Shown: positions 12,064-23,844, counted from the first letter of the stretch. The stretch is DNA of 64,000 nt from Microbotryum silenes-acaulis (GCA_003665825.1 QPFY01000002.1:1364001-1428000), one strand, 5' to 3'. Program-made: numbers and translations. The notes: generated by a model from the sequence alone, not told the origin.

Positions 12064-13114
12064 GTCGTCCTGGGGATATCTTCTCCGTGGGGGAGAAGGG
12101 ATAAATGGGTGCTGATATGAAGTAGTGGTGGGCCGGAGGGATAACACGAAAGGATCTAAGGTGTGTTCCTTCTGCTCCAGTGCGCCGGCGGAAATGTGGG
12201 GAACCGAGAGGAAATCGAATCGAGCGCAAAGGGATCAGTACATCTCCTAAGCAGGAGATGATTCAGTAGAAATAGGGACCTACGAATCAATAAGACGAGG
12301 AGGAGACTGATGGGCCAGGATGATCAGGTCAGGGTGTACGAGAGCGTGGGTTGGGGGATTGAGTAACTGAGCAGGCAAGGACCAGGCGTCCGCATAGTCC
12401 AAGGTCAGCCAACGGTCCGGGACGAACGTAGTGATTATGCACACCCCAGATACCGCATAACCTGGATGACATGTTGTGATCCCCTTTTGAAGCGACGGAG
12501 CATGTGTCCAAGGTCGAAGCCGCTGCGCCCCCACTCGAGTCGGAAGGGGCAGCCGAGGTTGGGTCGCAGCGGTGAAGCTAGACTAGTAAGCAGACTCACA
12601 ACACCTGAGAACTCCAAGCTCGAATAAATTCCGCATAAAAAAAACAAGACGATCGAAGGAGATACAGGGAGGGTGGGACCTTGGACGGGCTTCTGGATTA
12701 GCTAGCGCAGTTCGCCGCCGGTACGGTACAGTTGGGGCGGTGTCCGATTTGATTAGTGCTGCATGATTGTCGGGAGTAGAGTTGGGGCTAGTTGTGCACG
12801 GGTAAACCAAGATCGTTGTGCGGTGTAGGTGACGGTGGGGAAGGAGAGGGAACGAGGTGGGGCAAGTTGCTGAAGCTGGCGAGGCGCTTGCTGGGGGTGG
12901 CGAGGCAGCGCGAGGCCGGGCGAGCCGGTCGATTAGAACTGGTCCGAGCGGGTGAGCCGGTGAGCCGTCCCTAGGAACCTAACTCTCAATTGTATATTTG
13001 GTAGCCGTCCCGCGCGCACGATCGGTCACGCCCAAAGCCAGACTGGTCGCCTCGTTCTTGCTCAGTCTCTCGCCTCCTCCGCACCTCGTCTAACCCCCCT
13101 CTGATCCCATCAAA
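12064..13114. promoter_or_regulatory. Divergent intergenic region, hypothetical protein / SmG
   Basis: About 1.05 kb between the start of the minus-strand gene (12063) and the SmG start (13115). Only short ORFs of no recognisable character. It should contain the promoters of both genes. A pyrimidine-rich stretch lies before the SmG ATG. Confidence 0.5.
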
Positions 13115-13758
13115 ATGGTCAGTCGCACGTGTACTCGCATCATGACCGGATCTCACGTAGCTGACCTCCGCCCTACACCCCCGCTCTCGTCCCCTCTGTT
13201 CCCGCTCGCAGTCCAAGGTCTCTGCCCCCGAACTCAAGAAGGTGAGTCTCCCTCACGCATGCCGTACATACAATACACAGGACAGAAGAAATAAACTCTA
13301 TTCATGGGCTCTGGCTTCTCTTCACCATCACGCACCTCCCTCTACTCCTCTCGACCAACCGGATTCTGAAACTGACCCTCTCTCACCTCACCTCACTTCA
13401 CCTCACCTCACCCCGAACAACAACAACAACAACCCCCCCCCCCCCCCCCCCCCCATTTCCCCCCACTCTCGAACTGACCTGACCACAGTACATGGACAAG
13501 CTCCTAGTCGTGAACGTTCAAGGCGGTCGGAAAGTCAGCGGCTACTTGAGGGGTTACGACATCTTCCTCAACTTGGTCCTCGACGACGCGAGGGAGGAGA
13601 ACCAAGTGGACAAGACACCTTGTGGAACTGTCGTACGTGAGCACAGCCTGAGCAGAGTAGTCCTGGGGCTGATCTGTCCGAGTTTGGGTTTTTGGGTTTG
13701 CGATTAGGTCATTCGAGGGAACTCGGTAACGAGTATGGAACTCACCGCAAGTCGATGA
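13115..13758 (+). CDS. SMX2: Small nuclear ribonucleoprotein G (Sm core protein)
   Basis: SmG is one of seven Sm proteins forming the ring on U1, U2, U4 and U5 snRNAs in the nucleus. Four exons: 13115-13117 (only the ATG), 13212-13241, 13489-13632, 13708-13758; 75 residues, the normal family length. The protein begins MSKVSAPELKKYMDKLL. The Sm1 motif contains GGRKVSGYLRGYD and FLNLVLDD; the Sm2 motif is VVIRGNSV. All three introns have GT-AG borders and the second carries a 22-C run. Splitting the coding sequence straight after the start codon is odd, but it makes the conserved N terminus SKVSAPELKK read in frame. It converges on URA4 downstream. LSm7 was considered, but IRGNSV and PELKKYMDK fit SmG better. 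Confidence 0.93.
13433..13454 (+). repeat. Poly-C tract (22 C) in SmG intron 2
   Basis: Uninterrupted run of 22 C preceded by a short AAC repeat, about 35 bp upstream of the intron acceptor at 13487-13488. Probably length-variable, and a possible assembly error site. It may act as an extended pyrimidine tract. Confidence 0.9.
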
Positions 13759-14239
13759 GCCGTACCTTGGACCCGCAACGAACGAGTGAACGAACGAACG
13801 AACGACGAGCGTACACACCAAAAGCCACCCACCAGGACCAACTACAGCGTCCTCTTTTTATTGTAACAACACCACAACCCAACTCTCGGGTCGCGTTCCT
13901 CCGCTTGGCCCCCCATCGCGCCTAGTGTTCTTGGGGGAGGACGTCACAGAGGATTGGATTTGGGGAATGTAATAACAAACACGTTGTCGATAAAGCAAGT
14001 CCTCATTACGAGAGGTTCAGAGAAGGAAAGCCAAGAGTTTGGCAGGAGACAGGAGACAGGATATCTGGTCCTGCTCGAGCGAGACGATTTCGGTCGAAGG
14101 CCAAGGTCACTCACTCACTGCATCTCGAGCAATCACGTTACATCAATTCCACTTCTTTGGGCAGACAAAGCCTAACAGCCGAATCACTGCAACATAATAC
14201 CTCCTCTCTCCTCGGCCATCACCCCTCCTTTCCCCCCGT
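13759..14239. other. Convergent intergenic region, SmG / URA4
   Basis: About 480 bp of 3' flanks of two converging genes. Nothing recognisable beyond likely 3' UTRs. Confidence 0.5.
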
Positions 14240-15649
14240 TCAAACAACCAGCTCCCACCCCAACTCTTCCCCAGCCATAAAAGGCACCACAAATTCCCTC
14301 CCCTTTTCCCCCTCGAACCCAAAAGCCTTCTCCACCTTCCTACCCCCTTCCTGAACCCTCCTCAATTCGACTTCCTCCCCCTCCCGAGCAGGGATCCTAT
14401 AAAACCTCCTCCCGAACTCCGAGACGTAGCCCTCCAACTTGTCCAAAGGAATTTCAGATTTTTCAAAGATCGTAGCGATGAGTGGGATAAGATCGGCTTG
14501 TGTGTAAATCCCGGCTGCGCATGGACTGGGTAACACGATCTCTTCGCCTTCGACACCGTTCAGGTTCGTACGGGTGTATTTCAACGTTGGCAATTTGGCG
14601 CCTGATGGGTGGGGTGCCGAATCACTGCCGAGGAAGAATTGAGGATTACCCGAAGCGATGACGGATCGGAGCGCGGATCGATCGGAAGGGTATTTGGCGA
14701 GGGGTTTGCAGAAGTGCAGGGAGGAGCTTACGGCTTGGTCGATGGTGAGGGCGAGGTGGTGCGGCGTGATCGTTGCGCAGACGTTCGAGGGGAGCGTCTT
14801 GACCTGTGTGGGACAGATGTTAGTTAGCAACCCTTGACGGAGGGTCGATCAGTACGCCCTCCCATAGGTCAAGCGGCTAAGAGGATACTCACACATTCGA
14901 CAGCGGCGGCGGTCGTGCAATGTTCGAGCACGATGCGCAACTTGGGGAACTTGGTGTGGATCTCGCGCAAGTGGGGCAGGAAGCGTTCCTCGGCATTGAG
15001 GACGCAAGTTCCCTGTGAGAACATCGTGAACGATGATATCAGCCCGTCTATCGCTGCTGAATCCATAGTGCCGCTCCCCAGCGTCGATCCGGAAGCCGAA
15101 ATTTTCGCAACGCCCACGAATCAGAATACTCACATCACCATCCACATCACTCGGCACCTCGCCATGCAAGTTCAACACCATATCACACCTCTCCATCTCG
15201 GCAAAGACCTCATCAAACACCGAATACCCTTCCATCCCGACCCCACCTTCGGAATTGGTCGTCACTCCACGAGGATAGGATTTCACACCGACGATGCCTT
15301 TGGAATGCGCTTCACGGATCAGGGAGGAGGTTAGGGAACGGGTCAGGTAGAGGGACATGAGGAAGTGGGTTCGGGGGGCTTGAGCTTGAAGTTGGGTTAG
15401 GTAGTCCATCGTTTGGGAAGGTTCGGTCAAGGGGGGGATCAGGTTGGGCTGCAGGAGAGGCAAAAGAGGGACGATTGAGCCCACGAACCTGAACAAGAGC
15501 TAAGGAGATGAACTGACCATGACGAAACAAGCCTTGACCCCACCCCTCTCGACATGGGGAGCAACGAGCTTCATCAACGCGCCTTGTCGAAGATGGACAT
15601 GCGCATCGAATGGCGACGAGAGCTTGAGCGTCGACGGGGAGGCGGACAT
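14240..15649 (-). CDS. URA4: Dihydroorotase (pyrimidine biosynthesis)
   Basis: Zinc amidohydrolase that cyclises N-carbamoyl-aspartate to dihydroorotate, third step of de novo UMP synthesis; cytosolic. Four exons: 15649-15518, 15448-15134, 15012-14893, 14803-14240; 376 residues, close to the single-domain PyrC/Ura4 length. Visible motifs: metal-binding DAHVHLR, VMPNLIPPLT, the lysine in GVKSYPRG that is normally carboxylated, NLHGEVPSD, VLEHCTTAAAVE, ATITPHH, and the catalytic aspartate in GSDSAPH. All joins keep frame. The 5' end faces the HD-domain gene across 303 bp. It is the monofunctional class, not part of the CAD/Ura2 fusion. Identification is firm. Confidence 0.95.
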
Positions 15650-15952
15650 GGCGGCACGGAGCAGCTAGGAAGAAAACAGTTTGGTGAGGGTGGAGATGGG
15701 GGAGATGGGGGAGCGAAAAGAGTCACTTTCAGTAGGAGTGGTGTGGGGGTCGAGAGACGAGCGGGGACGGTAAAGTTCTGCCCGCGGCAGCTCGCAAGTC
15801 GAATTACCAGCAAGCGATCTAGCGCGATAGAATACGCGATCGCTAATGAACAATTGCCGCCGCCGCGCTCCCCCTCGCCACGCCTCTCTCTCTCTCTCTC
15901 TCTCTCTCCCTTTCGGCTTCGCCCCTATCGACGACCACTTTCAACCACAGCC
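15650..15952. promoter_or_regulatory. Shared divergent promoter with CT tract, URA4 / HD-domain gene
   Basis: 303 bp between the two start codons. A (CT)n tract at about 15884-15908 lies about 45 bp before the plus-strand ATG, typical of fungal pyrimidine-rich promoters near transcription starts. No clear TATA box. Confidence 0.6.
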
Positions 15953-17376
15953 ATGTCGCCCGCACTGAACGGCACACGAATGCCACTGCCCGTATCGATG
16001 GCCCAGGATGATGAGCAAGGCATGTTAGGTTTCTTCCACACTCTGGAACGGTTAAAGGTACATCCAGGGGAGAGACTCGCCGAACCGACTCGAACCGACC
16101 GACATCCGGAGAGCTGATGATCCACTTCACCCCTGCCTGGACGGACAACAGACCAACAAGAGGACAGGATGGGTCAACAACAACGTCCAACTACCCGAGT
16201 CGATCGCCGATCACATGTACAGGTACGTCCTCCGACTCGTCTTTCGATTTGACTCCTTTCGCAACCCACGTTCGGATCAAAGCTGACTTGTCTTTTCCCG
16301 GTCGCAATGGCACAGGATGTCCATGATGGCTTTGGTCCTGCCCGCTCCGACGAATGGTGAACCCCCTTTGGATATTTCGAGGTACGAATACATGCATCTT
16401 CAACTCAAGAGCTCTCCGTCGCCGCTTTGCCGATGCCCTTCGGCGATTAGAACGAGGCGCTTCACTCAACTCGCACTCTCGTTCGGAAGAGATCCGATCT
16501 TCCCCTCGACCGATCACTAATCCCGAGCCTGTGCTCGTCTCTTCTCTTATTCAGATGCGTGATGATGTCTTTGATCCACGATTTGGCCGAAGCCGATGTC
16601 GGTGACATCACACCCGAACATGCGAGTGGTATTTCGAGGGAGCAGAAGCATCTCATGGAGCAGGTCAGTGCTCGGCTCAGAGTCTGAACCCACGATACCC
16701 TTGACCAATTTTGTTCATTCATACCTTATCTTCTCAAGGCCGCTATGGAAAGGATCAAAGGTCTGTTGGGCCACCCTTCGATCGCTTCGTTGAGGGTCGA
16801 GTCGCTGTGGCGAGAGTACGAGGATCGCCAAACGCCCGAGGCCAAGTTCGTCAAGGATTTGGACCAGTTCGAATTGGCAGTTCAAGGGGTCGAATACGAG
16901 AAAGGTGTGTAACTTTGATCGGATTGCGAGGAGGATTGAATGCTGATGATCCTTCACTTGGCGTCGATTCACAGCTCAAGGGATTCAGTCTATTCAGGCC
17001 TTTTTCGATACAACCGTATCCAGGATTCTTCACCCGACCGTCAAGCAATGGGCGAGGGAGTTGTGAGTATCCATTGACACAGCTATTCAAATCATCTGCT
17101 AACCTGAATCCTTTTTGCCCCCGCAGGATGCAGCAAAGACGAGCCCTGTGGGCCTCTAGAGGGTGGGAAGGTTACGTCCACGTCGACGTCGCACCGGATG
17201 CACCCGCAACGTCGACAAGTACCCAATCAACCACTTCAACACCCATACTCAACGGCCACATTGAGGAAAAGTCCTCCGCTCGAAATACTTTCACTCAACG
17301 AGTATGGGGTGAACATCGATCGGACGACACCGGGCCCCCAGATTCGTCAAGTCAGGAAGTTGGGGCTGAGGCTTGA
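15953..17376 (+). CDS. HD-domain 5'-deoxynucleotidase (HDDC2/YGL101W family)
   Basis: HDDC2-type phosphohydrolases remove phosphate from deoxynucleoside 5'-monophosphates. Seven exons: 15953-16057, 16152-16222, 16316-16381, 16555-16663, 16739-16904, 16975-17062, 17127-17376, all in frame. After MLGFFHTLERLK come the family hallmarks: TNKRTGWV, PESIADHMYRMSMMA (first metal histidine), LIHDLAEADVGDIT (the HD pair and following aspartate), ISREQKHLMEQ, and LDQFELAVQGVEYEK. The family core ends around residue 205. The remaining 60 or so residues are Ser/Thr-rich and may be disordered. It is divergently transcribed from URA4, which would fit nucleotide metabolism, though co-regulation is inference. 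Family assignment is confident; the exact substrate is not shown by sequence. Confidence 0.92.
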
Positions 17377-17608
17377 TCAGTGGAAAAGAGTGGGATGGGA
17401 TGGGTATTAAAGAAATGCATGTCATTAAGCGTTATCCTGTGTTTGCGGTTGTCGATTGGCTCTTTCGTCGTTTCCTGTAATTGCTTCTTTCTTTTAGTTC
17501 GTCGCTTCGAGCCTCGAGGTTCGCTTCGCTGACGCCCATTCGGTCCTGGGGCTGGCGAAACTGCCGGAGGGCACGTGACCATTGGCGGATTTTCGCCGCC
17601 TCTCGGCC
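17377..17608. other. 3' flank of HD-domain gene up to the transposon border
   Basis: About 230 bp, likely 3' UTR and unique flank before the left inverted repeat at 17609. Nothing else recognised. Confidence 0.5.
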
Positions 17609-17631
17609 CAAGGCTACGCTTAAGCTTAGTT
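17609..17631 (+). repeat. Left terminal inverted repeat (23 nt)
   Basis: Begins CAAGGCTACG and ends AGCTTAGTT. It is the exact reverse complement of 31788-31810. Starting with CA fits hAT termini. Confidence 0.85.
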
Positions 17632-17636
17632 GCTCC

Positions 17637-17757
17637 ATAGTTAGTTAGTTAACTATGTGTAAAATCCCACCTTCCAGCCATAACTATCTAACTATCAACT
17701 ATGACCCAATAAACTAACTATAGTTGGGATAGTTAACTATGAAAAACTATCAAAATG
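17637..17757. repeat. Left subterminal ACTAT/ATAGTT motif cluster
   Basis: AT-rich stretch with many copies of ACTAT or its complement and the palindrome TAGTTAACTA. A similar cluster lies inside the right terminus. In hAT elements such subterminal motifs bind transposase; that role here is inference. Confidence 0.7.
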
Positions 17758-18263
17758 GCCCCTAATAATGGCGCACGCCGAGCGTCGTTGAGGAACGTTG
17801 AGGGCTTACCCAACGCAATGACCCCATACGGCTCAGCAGTATATAACAATTGTTTGGCTGTATTGAGCCTATTGATCCTCTGGTTCTGCCACCGACTTAT
17901 GAGAGCCGCGCTCGATGCCATGCTCTCAAACTACCCTCTTATGATAGTGTAATAGTATAGTGTATATGAACTCGAGCGGTATACATTACTCTTGAAACAA
18001 CCATTGACAACAGTAATCTGTCATTTGAACGAGATTCTACATGACAGACCTACACCTCATCATCATCATCGAGGTAAATTGTTTCTCTAGTTCCTGTGGC
18101 GCGCCTCTTGGCGGGCACGACCTTTGAGGGCTGCGCGCTGTATGACAATCTGACGATAGCTGTAGATATGCCAAATTGTGTATGCAGAGTTGGAGTCAGT
18201 GATGAGACCGGAAGGTGCGGCAGGACAACAAAATAAACTCACGAGTAAGTATCATCGTAACTC

Positions 18264-18303
18264 CATAGCAAGAAAGGCCAAAACGAGGCGACCGTTTAGA
18301 CCG
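18264..18303 (+). repeat. Left copy of 40-nt inverted identical segment
   Basis: Exact reverse complement of 31388-31427. On the plus strand it can encode SKKGQNEATV followed by a stop, the same C-terminal tail as the hAT transposase remnant at the right end. The rest of the transposase is absent here. Confidence 0.8.
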
Positions 18304-18359
18304 CGTACGGTTCCGCACCACCGCCCGAAGTTGGCAACCCCTACACCATGTGGCACCAG

Positions 18360-18715
18360 GTGCCAGAGTTGGGAACCGGGTATAATTTGAGCCCAAGGTT
18401 CCGGAACCGTGTTCGTAGTCCTGAACTTGGGAGGCGAAGTTTCAAACTTGGGGCTCAAGTTTTCAACTTGGGGCGCGAGGTTCTCAACTTGGGTCTGAGA
18501 TTGAGAACTCTGCCTCGAGGTTCGGAACTTTGACTCGAGGTTTGACACTTGGGGCAGGGTTTTAGGACTTGAAAGATAAAGTTTGGAACTTGGGGCTTGG
18601 GCGACGGACTTTGAGCGAAGGTCTAGAACTTGAGCTCGTAGTGCTAAACTTTAGTTACTAGTTCACGACTTTGCGGCGAAAGTTTTCACTTCGGCTCAGG
18701 TTTTCAAACCACAGC
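18360..18715 (+). repeat. Left array of degenerate 20-21-bp repeats
   Basis: About 15 imperfect tandem units resembling AACTTGGGGCGCGAGGTTC, losing similarity toward the right. The reverse complement of the right array (31094-31255) shows the same unit, so both arrays point inward. Confidence 0.75.
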
Positions 18716-19453
18716 AGTGGGACTCGCACGGTCCTCTTCAAATCGACAGAGGCATCGATCGCCTTGCACAGGAACTAGCAAACCCAGCCCACAACTATAC
18801 CACGAGCGATAGTGCCATGACCTTGAGTGGACTCACCGACTTTGATCATCATCAGAAACAACTGTGCAAGGCCAAATCTTTGACTAGGTCTGGACTGGGT
18901 TTGGGGCAGGAATGGGTTGGATCATGATAGTGTGTCAGTATATTATCTTGAACAAGGACAGAGATCGAGGAGGGCCAGTCCTTCGGGTGTTTCGAAGCAA
19001 GGAGCTCGAGCGTGACGAGAGGGTGCGAAGCTCCGACAGCGAGGTCGATTCTACGAATCGGACTTGAACGTTTCACCATCCCAAGCCAATCCAGTGCTGT
19101 GAAGCAAGCCAAATCAGCAGTGCAGTATGCCACCACAAGCTCACTCACACGGTGTCATCGATTGGAGAAGACCGTCACGGTAAGCAGGTGATGGTGCGAC
19201 GCAATCAAGCACGATCCCAGGGCTCGGAAGGAACGTGAAAGCGCACCAGTATTTTGATGGGATGTACTCACCTTTGTTGGCGATGGCATGGGCGAGAAGG
19301 CTTATGATCTACATGAGATCAAGGTGATTGTTGATCAAGCTTGAGCCAGGCTATAACGTCATGCTTCTGGCTAGGAGCTTGATCGCTCGGCCCTCCCACC
19401 CTGCACGAATAGAGGCCGGGACTGTCGTAGATGGGCTCGAAGCAAAAAATTAT
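18716..19453. other. Element interior without a recognisable gene
   Basis: Contains a 98-residue open frame on the minus strand (18852-19148) with no family resemblance. No LTR of the adjoining gypsy element could be recognised here. Confidence 0.4.
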
Positions 19454-21715
19454 TCACCTGTAACATCGCTGTTGAGGAACTAAGACACGAGCGAAAGCGT
19501 CAGCGTTGTACCGCAGCCGTTGGTCGCGCGAGTCAACCAATACCTTGTCCTCCACCGCAAACTCCGGGTCTGCTTTGCGCAGCTTGTTGCTCTGTTCAGC
19601 TTGTCGGATCTTCGCAATTGCCATATTGTCCCTTGCTTCTGCTGCTGCCGCTTCTCGCTGGTTGACCATCCTCTCGACTGCCTGTGACACCGTTGAGCCT
19701 TCCACGGGGATGATTGGAGTCAGCTCAGGAGTGAAACCCAAAACCACTTCGAAGGGAGTCTTCCCCGTTGATCTGTTCAGGCTCGAGTTGATCACGAATT
19801 CCACGGTTGCAATGTGCTTGGCCCAGTCGTTTTGTTGACGGTTGACCAATGTACGCAGGACCTGGATCACCGTTCGATTCGTTCGCTCGCTCCGCCCGTC
19901 GGTTTGTGGGTGAAATGCCGTTGACATTGCAAGTTTGGTCCCCATCCGCCCCATGTATGCCGTCCAAAAGTCGCTTGTGAAGAGTTTGTCGCGATCGGAG
20001 ACTAGCACACGCGGCATGCCAAAGTGTCGATGCCACCCGTCAAAGAACCGCTCGGCTGTCGTTGCCGCATCGTCCGTCGTTTTGGCTGGGATGAGTCGTA
20101 CATAGCCTGAGAGGCGATCTGTGACCGTAAGCAGTGCGTCATTACCGTTGCTAGGTATAAGTGGCCCGACAAAGTCTAGGCCAACTTCCCGCATTGGCCG
20201 GTCAGGCACACTCAAGTTGTGGATCCGACCGGCAGAACCGGTGCCATGCATCTTCATCGTCTGACAGACAGAACAGGACTCAATGTATTCCTTGCACGCC
20301 TCCTTCATTCCCGACCAGATAAAGTTGCGGCGGAGGTGATCGTACGTTTTGTGCAATCCGAAATGGCCCGCCGCGTCGTGTGCGTCATGAATGGCTCTCT
20401 CCCGGAAGTCGCCCGTCTTTGGCAGTAGGATTCGACCTTCAAATCGCGCGATCCCATCCTTGAGTGAATATCCTGGTGTGGAGTCGATGTTCTTGATCGC
20501 TTGTTGGCATTGTGAGTCCTTTCGATATCCTTTCCTGAGCGCCCGAAGGAATGCTGGGTCGAGTCGTGCTTCCGCCAGGACGTTGGCTGAGTCGTCGGTT
20601 TGCGGGAAAGAGAAACGACTCAGGGCATCAGCAACTGTGTTTTCTGGGCCCCGCACGTACACAATCTTGAAGTCGTAGTCTGCCAGTCGTTCCGTCCATC
20701 GGGCTTGTCGGCACGACAGGTTTCCTTGCTTCATGAAACCCGCCAGGGCGTGATGGTCCGTGAGGATATTGAAGCGCACGCCCAACAGGTCCGCTCGCCA
20801 GTGGTGAAGCGCTTCCACGATTGCCAGTAGTTCCATCTCATGCGCCGCGTAGTTGCGCTCCGCCGGGTTGTACTGTCGCGACCAATAGCCCACCGGCATG
20901 GCCGCCTGCCACTCTTTGCCTTGACTCAGCGCCGCGCCGATGCCTTGGTTGCTCGCATCCGTCATAAGCCACAGTGGGTCGCCTTCTTCTGAGCGGTCGA
21001 TTGGGTGCAGTGACGGTAGCTCGCCAACAATTGTCTTGATTGCTTCGAAGGCCCTTTCGTGCTCCATTGTCCAGCCCTTATCGACCTGCGCCCCTTTCCG
21101 CGTCAGCGGGACCAAGATCGCTGTCCAGTTCGCGAGTTTGTCAATGAACTTCCGCAGATACTGCACCAAGCCCAGGAAACCCCGAAGTTGCCTGACAGTC
21201 GTTGGTCGCGGCCAGTTCTGGATACGTTGTACCTTATCGGGGTCGACACTGATGCCTGCGCGCGAGATTTGGTGGCCCAGGAAGAAACACTCGTCCGCGA
21301 AGAGTTCCGTTTTCTTGGGCGAGACATACAGGTCTGCCTTCCTCAACGCGTCCAAGACCAGTCGCACTCGCCGTTCGTGTTCCTCCAACGTGTCGGCGAA
21401 GATGGTGATGTCGTCGAGGTACACGAAGCACACTTCCCCGATGAGATCCCCTAACGCCTCGTTGACGCGCCGCTGGTGTGTTGCCGGCGCGTTGCAGAGT
21501 CCCATGGGCATCACGGTCCACTCGAACAGGCCCCATGGCGTTGTGACCGCCGTCTTTGCGATGTCGTCCTCCGCCATTTTGGTTTGGAAGAACGAGTTGG
21601 TCATGTCAATTTTCCCCCAGAATCGGGCCTTCGAGCAGACCGACAGAATTTCGTCTGGCAGTGGTAAGGGGGTGCGGTCCCGAACAGTTCCCTCATTGAG
21701 CTCACCGGTAGTCAC
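19454..21715 (-). pseudogene. Gypsy pol: RT, RNase H, integrase
   Basis: About 750 codons. The RT core has the YLDD catalytic box after [13 protein letters not shown]. RNase H shows [16 protein letters not shown]. The integrase has the H-H-C-C zinc region ([11 protein letters not shown]...CSVCQ) and D-D-E positions in [15 protein letters not shown] and [14 protein letters not shown]. The frame ends shortly after DAFARVL with no chromodomain. The RT start overlaps the preceding frame near 21712, where an extra base breaks the reading of the N-terminal RT segment. Confidence 0.9.
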
Positions 21716-22887
21716 AGACCCATCTCGGTAAGATCGACTCCTCCTTCTCCATGCCTTTCTTTGGGATGATGAACGATGGCGACGCGTATTCGGATGACGA
21801 CTTCCGTATACGTCCGGCGGCGATATGCTGGTCCAGAAGCCGTTTCCACGCTGTTCGATAACGGTGCGGTGTGCGATAACCCTTTAAGTTCGGCTTCTTT
21901 GCTCCCGGCTTGAGTTCGATGCGGTGTCGGACTGGTGACTCGTACTTTGATACTGGTGGGATATCGCTCGGGAATCAATCCGCAAACTCCGCTCGCAGCA
22001 TCGCTTCCCGCCGTCGCAGTTCTGCGTGCTCCGCCTCGAACATTTTGCTGCACCCCGTCGATGTACGCGATGACAGCATTCCAGTTGATCCGCGCCTTGT
22101 TGCTCCGCTTGGCGCCCCTTTCCGTGCGTTGCTGGGGATGCGGTCCAAACATCGGCGCGAGCAGGTCGATCGTCACGTTGGGAGCCTCCGGGTGTGGGAC
22201 CAGGATCCGGTGGTTCTCGCAATCGATGTTCACCTTGTGCTTCGTGAGGAAATTGAACCCCAACACCACTTCCAACGGCTCCTGCAGCTTGGCCACCTTC
22301 AGAATCGTCTCTCCGGCTTCCCAGGCCCCATTTTCCGACGCGATCGGGATTTTCACGAATGAGGTAATGCGGAACGCGCTCTGTTGGCCTTTGATTGCAG
22401 TTCTGACCGTTGAAGGTACAGGCAGACGGTACTTAACTAACCCCAGTTTCTCAACCACCTTATCTGCGATGAAGGAGGAAGAGGCCCCGGAGTCAGCAAG
22501 TGCGTTGAACGTCGCCGAGCCTTTGTCGTTGTGCAGAACCATGGGAATAATTGAGAGAAATCGAGGAGCGTACTCGTTTTCTTCGTCCGTCGAGAAGTCG
22601 TCATCGTCGCGATCGGCAATTTGGTTGAGAGTCTCCTTCGGGCCTGCGTTCGTCTTTTTCTTCTCCTGTTCGGCCCAGCCTTCGGGAACATCCGGCGCCG
22701 AGTGCCATCCGGCCGTGCAGGTTCGCGAGAAGTGGTCGACATTGATTCGGCGGCAGCTGAAACATCCGTTGTTGCGTCGCAGGTAGTCCTTCATCGCGTC
22801 GGTGAGCTTGTTCGGCGTGCGGCTGGTGCCGGCGGTCGTGGCGGCAGAAGCCCGGTAGGAGTTCGGCTTTGTTGCGGTGACCGCCAT
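21712..22887 (-). pseudogene. Gypsy zinc-knuckle and aspartic protease region
   Basis: Contains a [16 protein letters not shown] zinc-knuckle-like motif near the start and the retropepsin active site [10 protein letters not shown] about 130 residues in. Near its end (21720-21960) a different frame encodes the start of RT (RHRIELKPG...[10 protein letters not shown]), showing that this copy has lost the single polyprotein frame. Confidence 0.85.
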
Positions 22888-22914
22888 CGCCTGAGGTCGT
22901 GGAGCGGCTACATT

Positions 22915-23601
22915 TCAGATCGCCGACATCATGTTCCATTGAGACCTTGCGAGCCGTTCAAACGCTTCGTACGAGACCGCCTTTGGTTTGGCGAGTCCCG
23001 CCTTTGATGATGCTACGTAGTCCAAGTCGTCTTGGTGCAGACCGGTGTTGATAAGGAGATTGTTCTGGCGCAGTACTACACTCAGTTGGGTGTCCTTGTT
23101 GAATAAGAGGATCTTGACGAACTCCGCGTCGCTGAGGGCCGTTTGCCCGAGTTGCAGTTGGAGTGCGCGAAGTCCCGATGCCCATGTGGTGTATTCCGCG
23201 TTGCGCTGCTTCGAGTGTCTAATTTGCTTCTCGGTGTCGAAGGCGAAGTCTAGGGGCAGTGCCTTGCGAACCAATGCGACCTTGAATTCGTCCCACGTGC
23301 GGTCCTCCGTCGACGATACTAGCCAGTCCTTGAGATAGTCATACTCCACGTGGTTTTGGATAAACATGACCTTAAAGCCCATGTCGTTGACACCATGACG
23401 CATGAACAGGTTGTCCATGTCGGTCAGGAACGCTCGGATCGATGCTAGGGTGAGCGGGCCGTTCACGAGCTTGGGTGCGATGAGCTTCAGGCCCTTGGGC
23501 ATCGTCACCACCGGCTCCTCGTCCGAGCTCGATTCGGCAGTCTGGTCTTGCTGGTTTGACGCTGGTGGCGGTGCCCCTTGGGCCTTCTTGCCACGCGCCA
23601 T
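22915..23601 (-). pseudogene. Gypsy gag
   Basis: 228 codons starting MARGKKAQG. It has a retrotransposon gag core ([47 protein letters not shown]). A stop at 22915 separates it from the zinc-knuckle frame, by mutation or programmed recoding. Its ATG lies about 100 bp from an A-run near 23690. Confidence 0.8.
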
Positions 23602-23844
23602 GGTCGTTCGTTATCGTTCGTTGCGTTGGGGTGTCGCTGGCGCACGTTGGGGGCGTGCGTCTTTGACCGTTGTGAAAGAAAAAAAAAGTGTAATACACCC
23701 CGTAGGAGTGCACACCGGAGCGACAACGATAAGATCACAGGACCAAAGTATGTAGGATTGACACTGGACACTCTACGTTAGTCGCTGAGGAGAGACTAAG
23801 AGTGCCCAGGCGCGCGCCCCCCCTCCTAACCCAGGCGCACGGGC

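Larger units (their letters stand above)
19454..23601 (-). mobile_element. Ty3/gypsy LTR retrotransposon, internal region (decayed)
   Basis: Reverse-oriented gag, protease, reverse transcriptase, RNase H and integrase in standard gypsy order across three open frames. gag ends with a stop at 22915-22917 before the zinc-knuckle/protease frame, and protease and RT are in different frames. The 3' end of pol stops without a chromodomain, suggesting truncation. Clear LTRs were not found on either side. It lies within the TIR-bounded block and abuts the copia fragment on the right. Confidence 0.9.
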
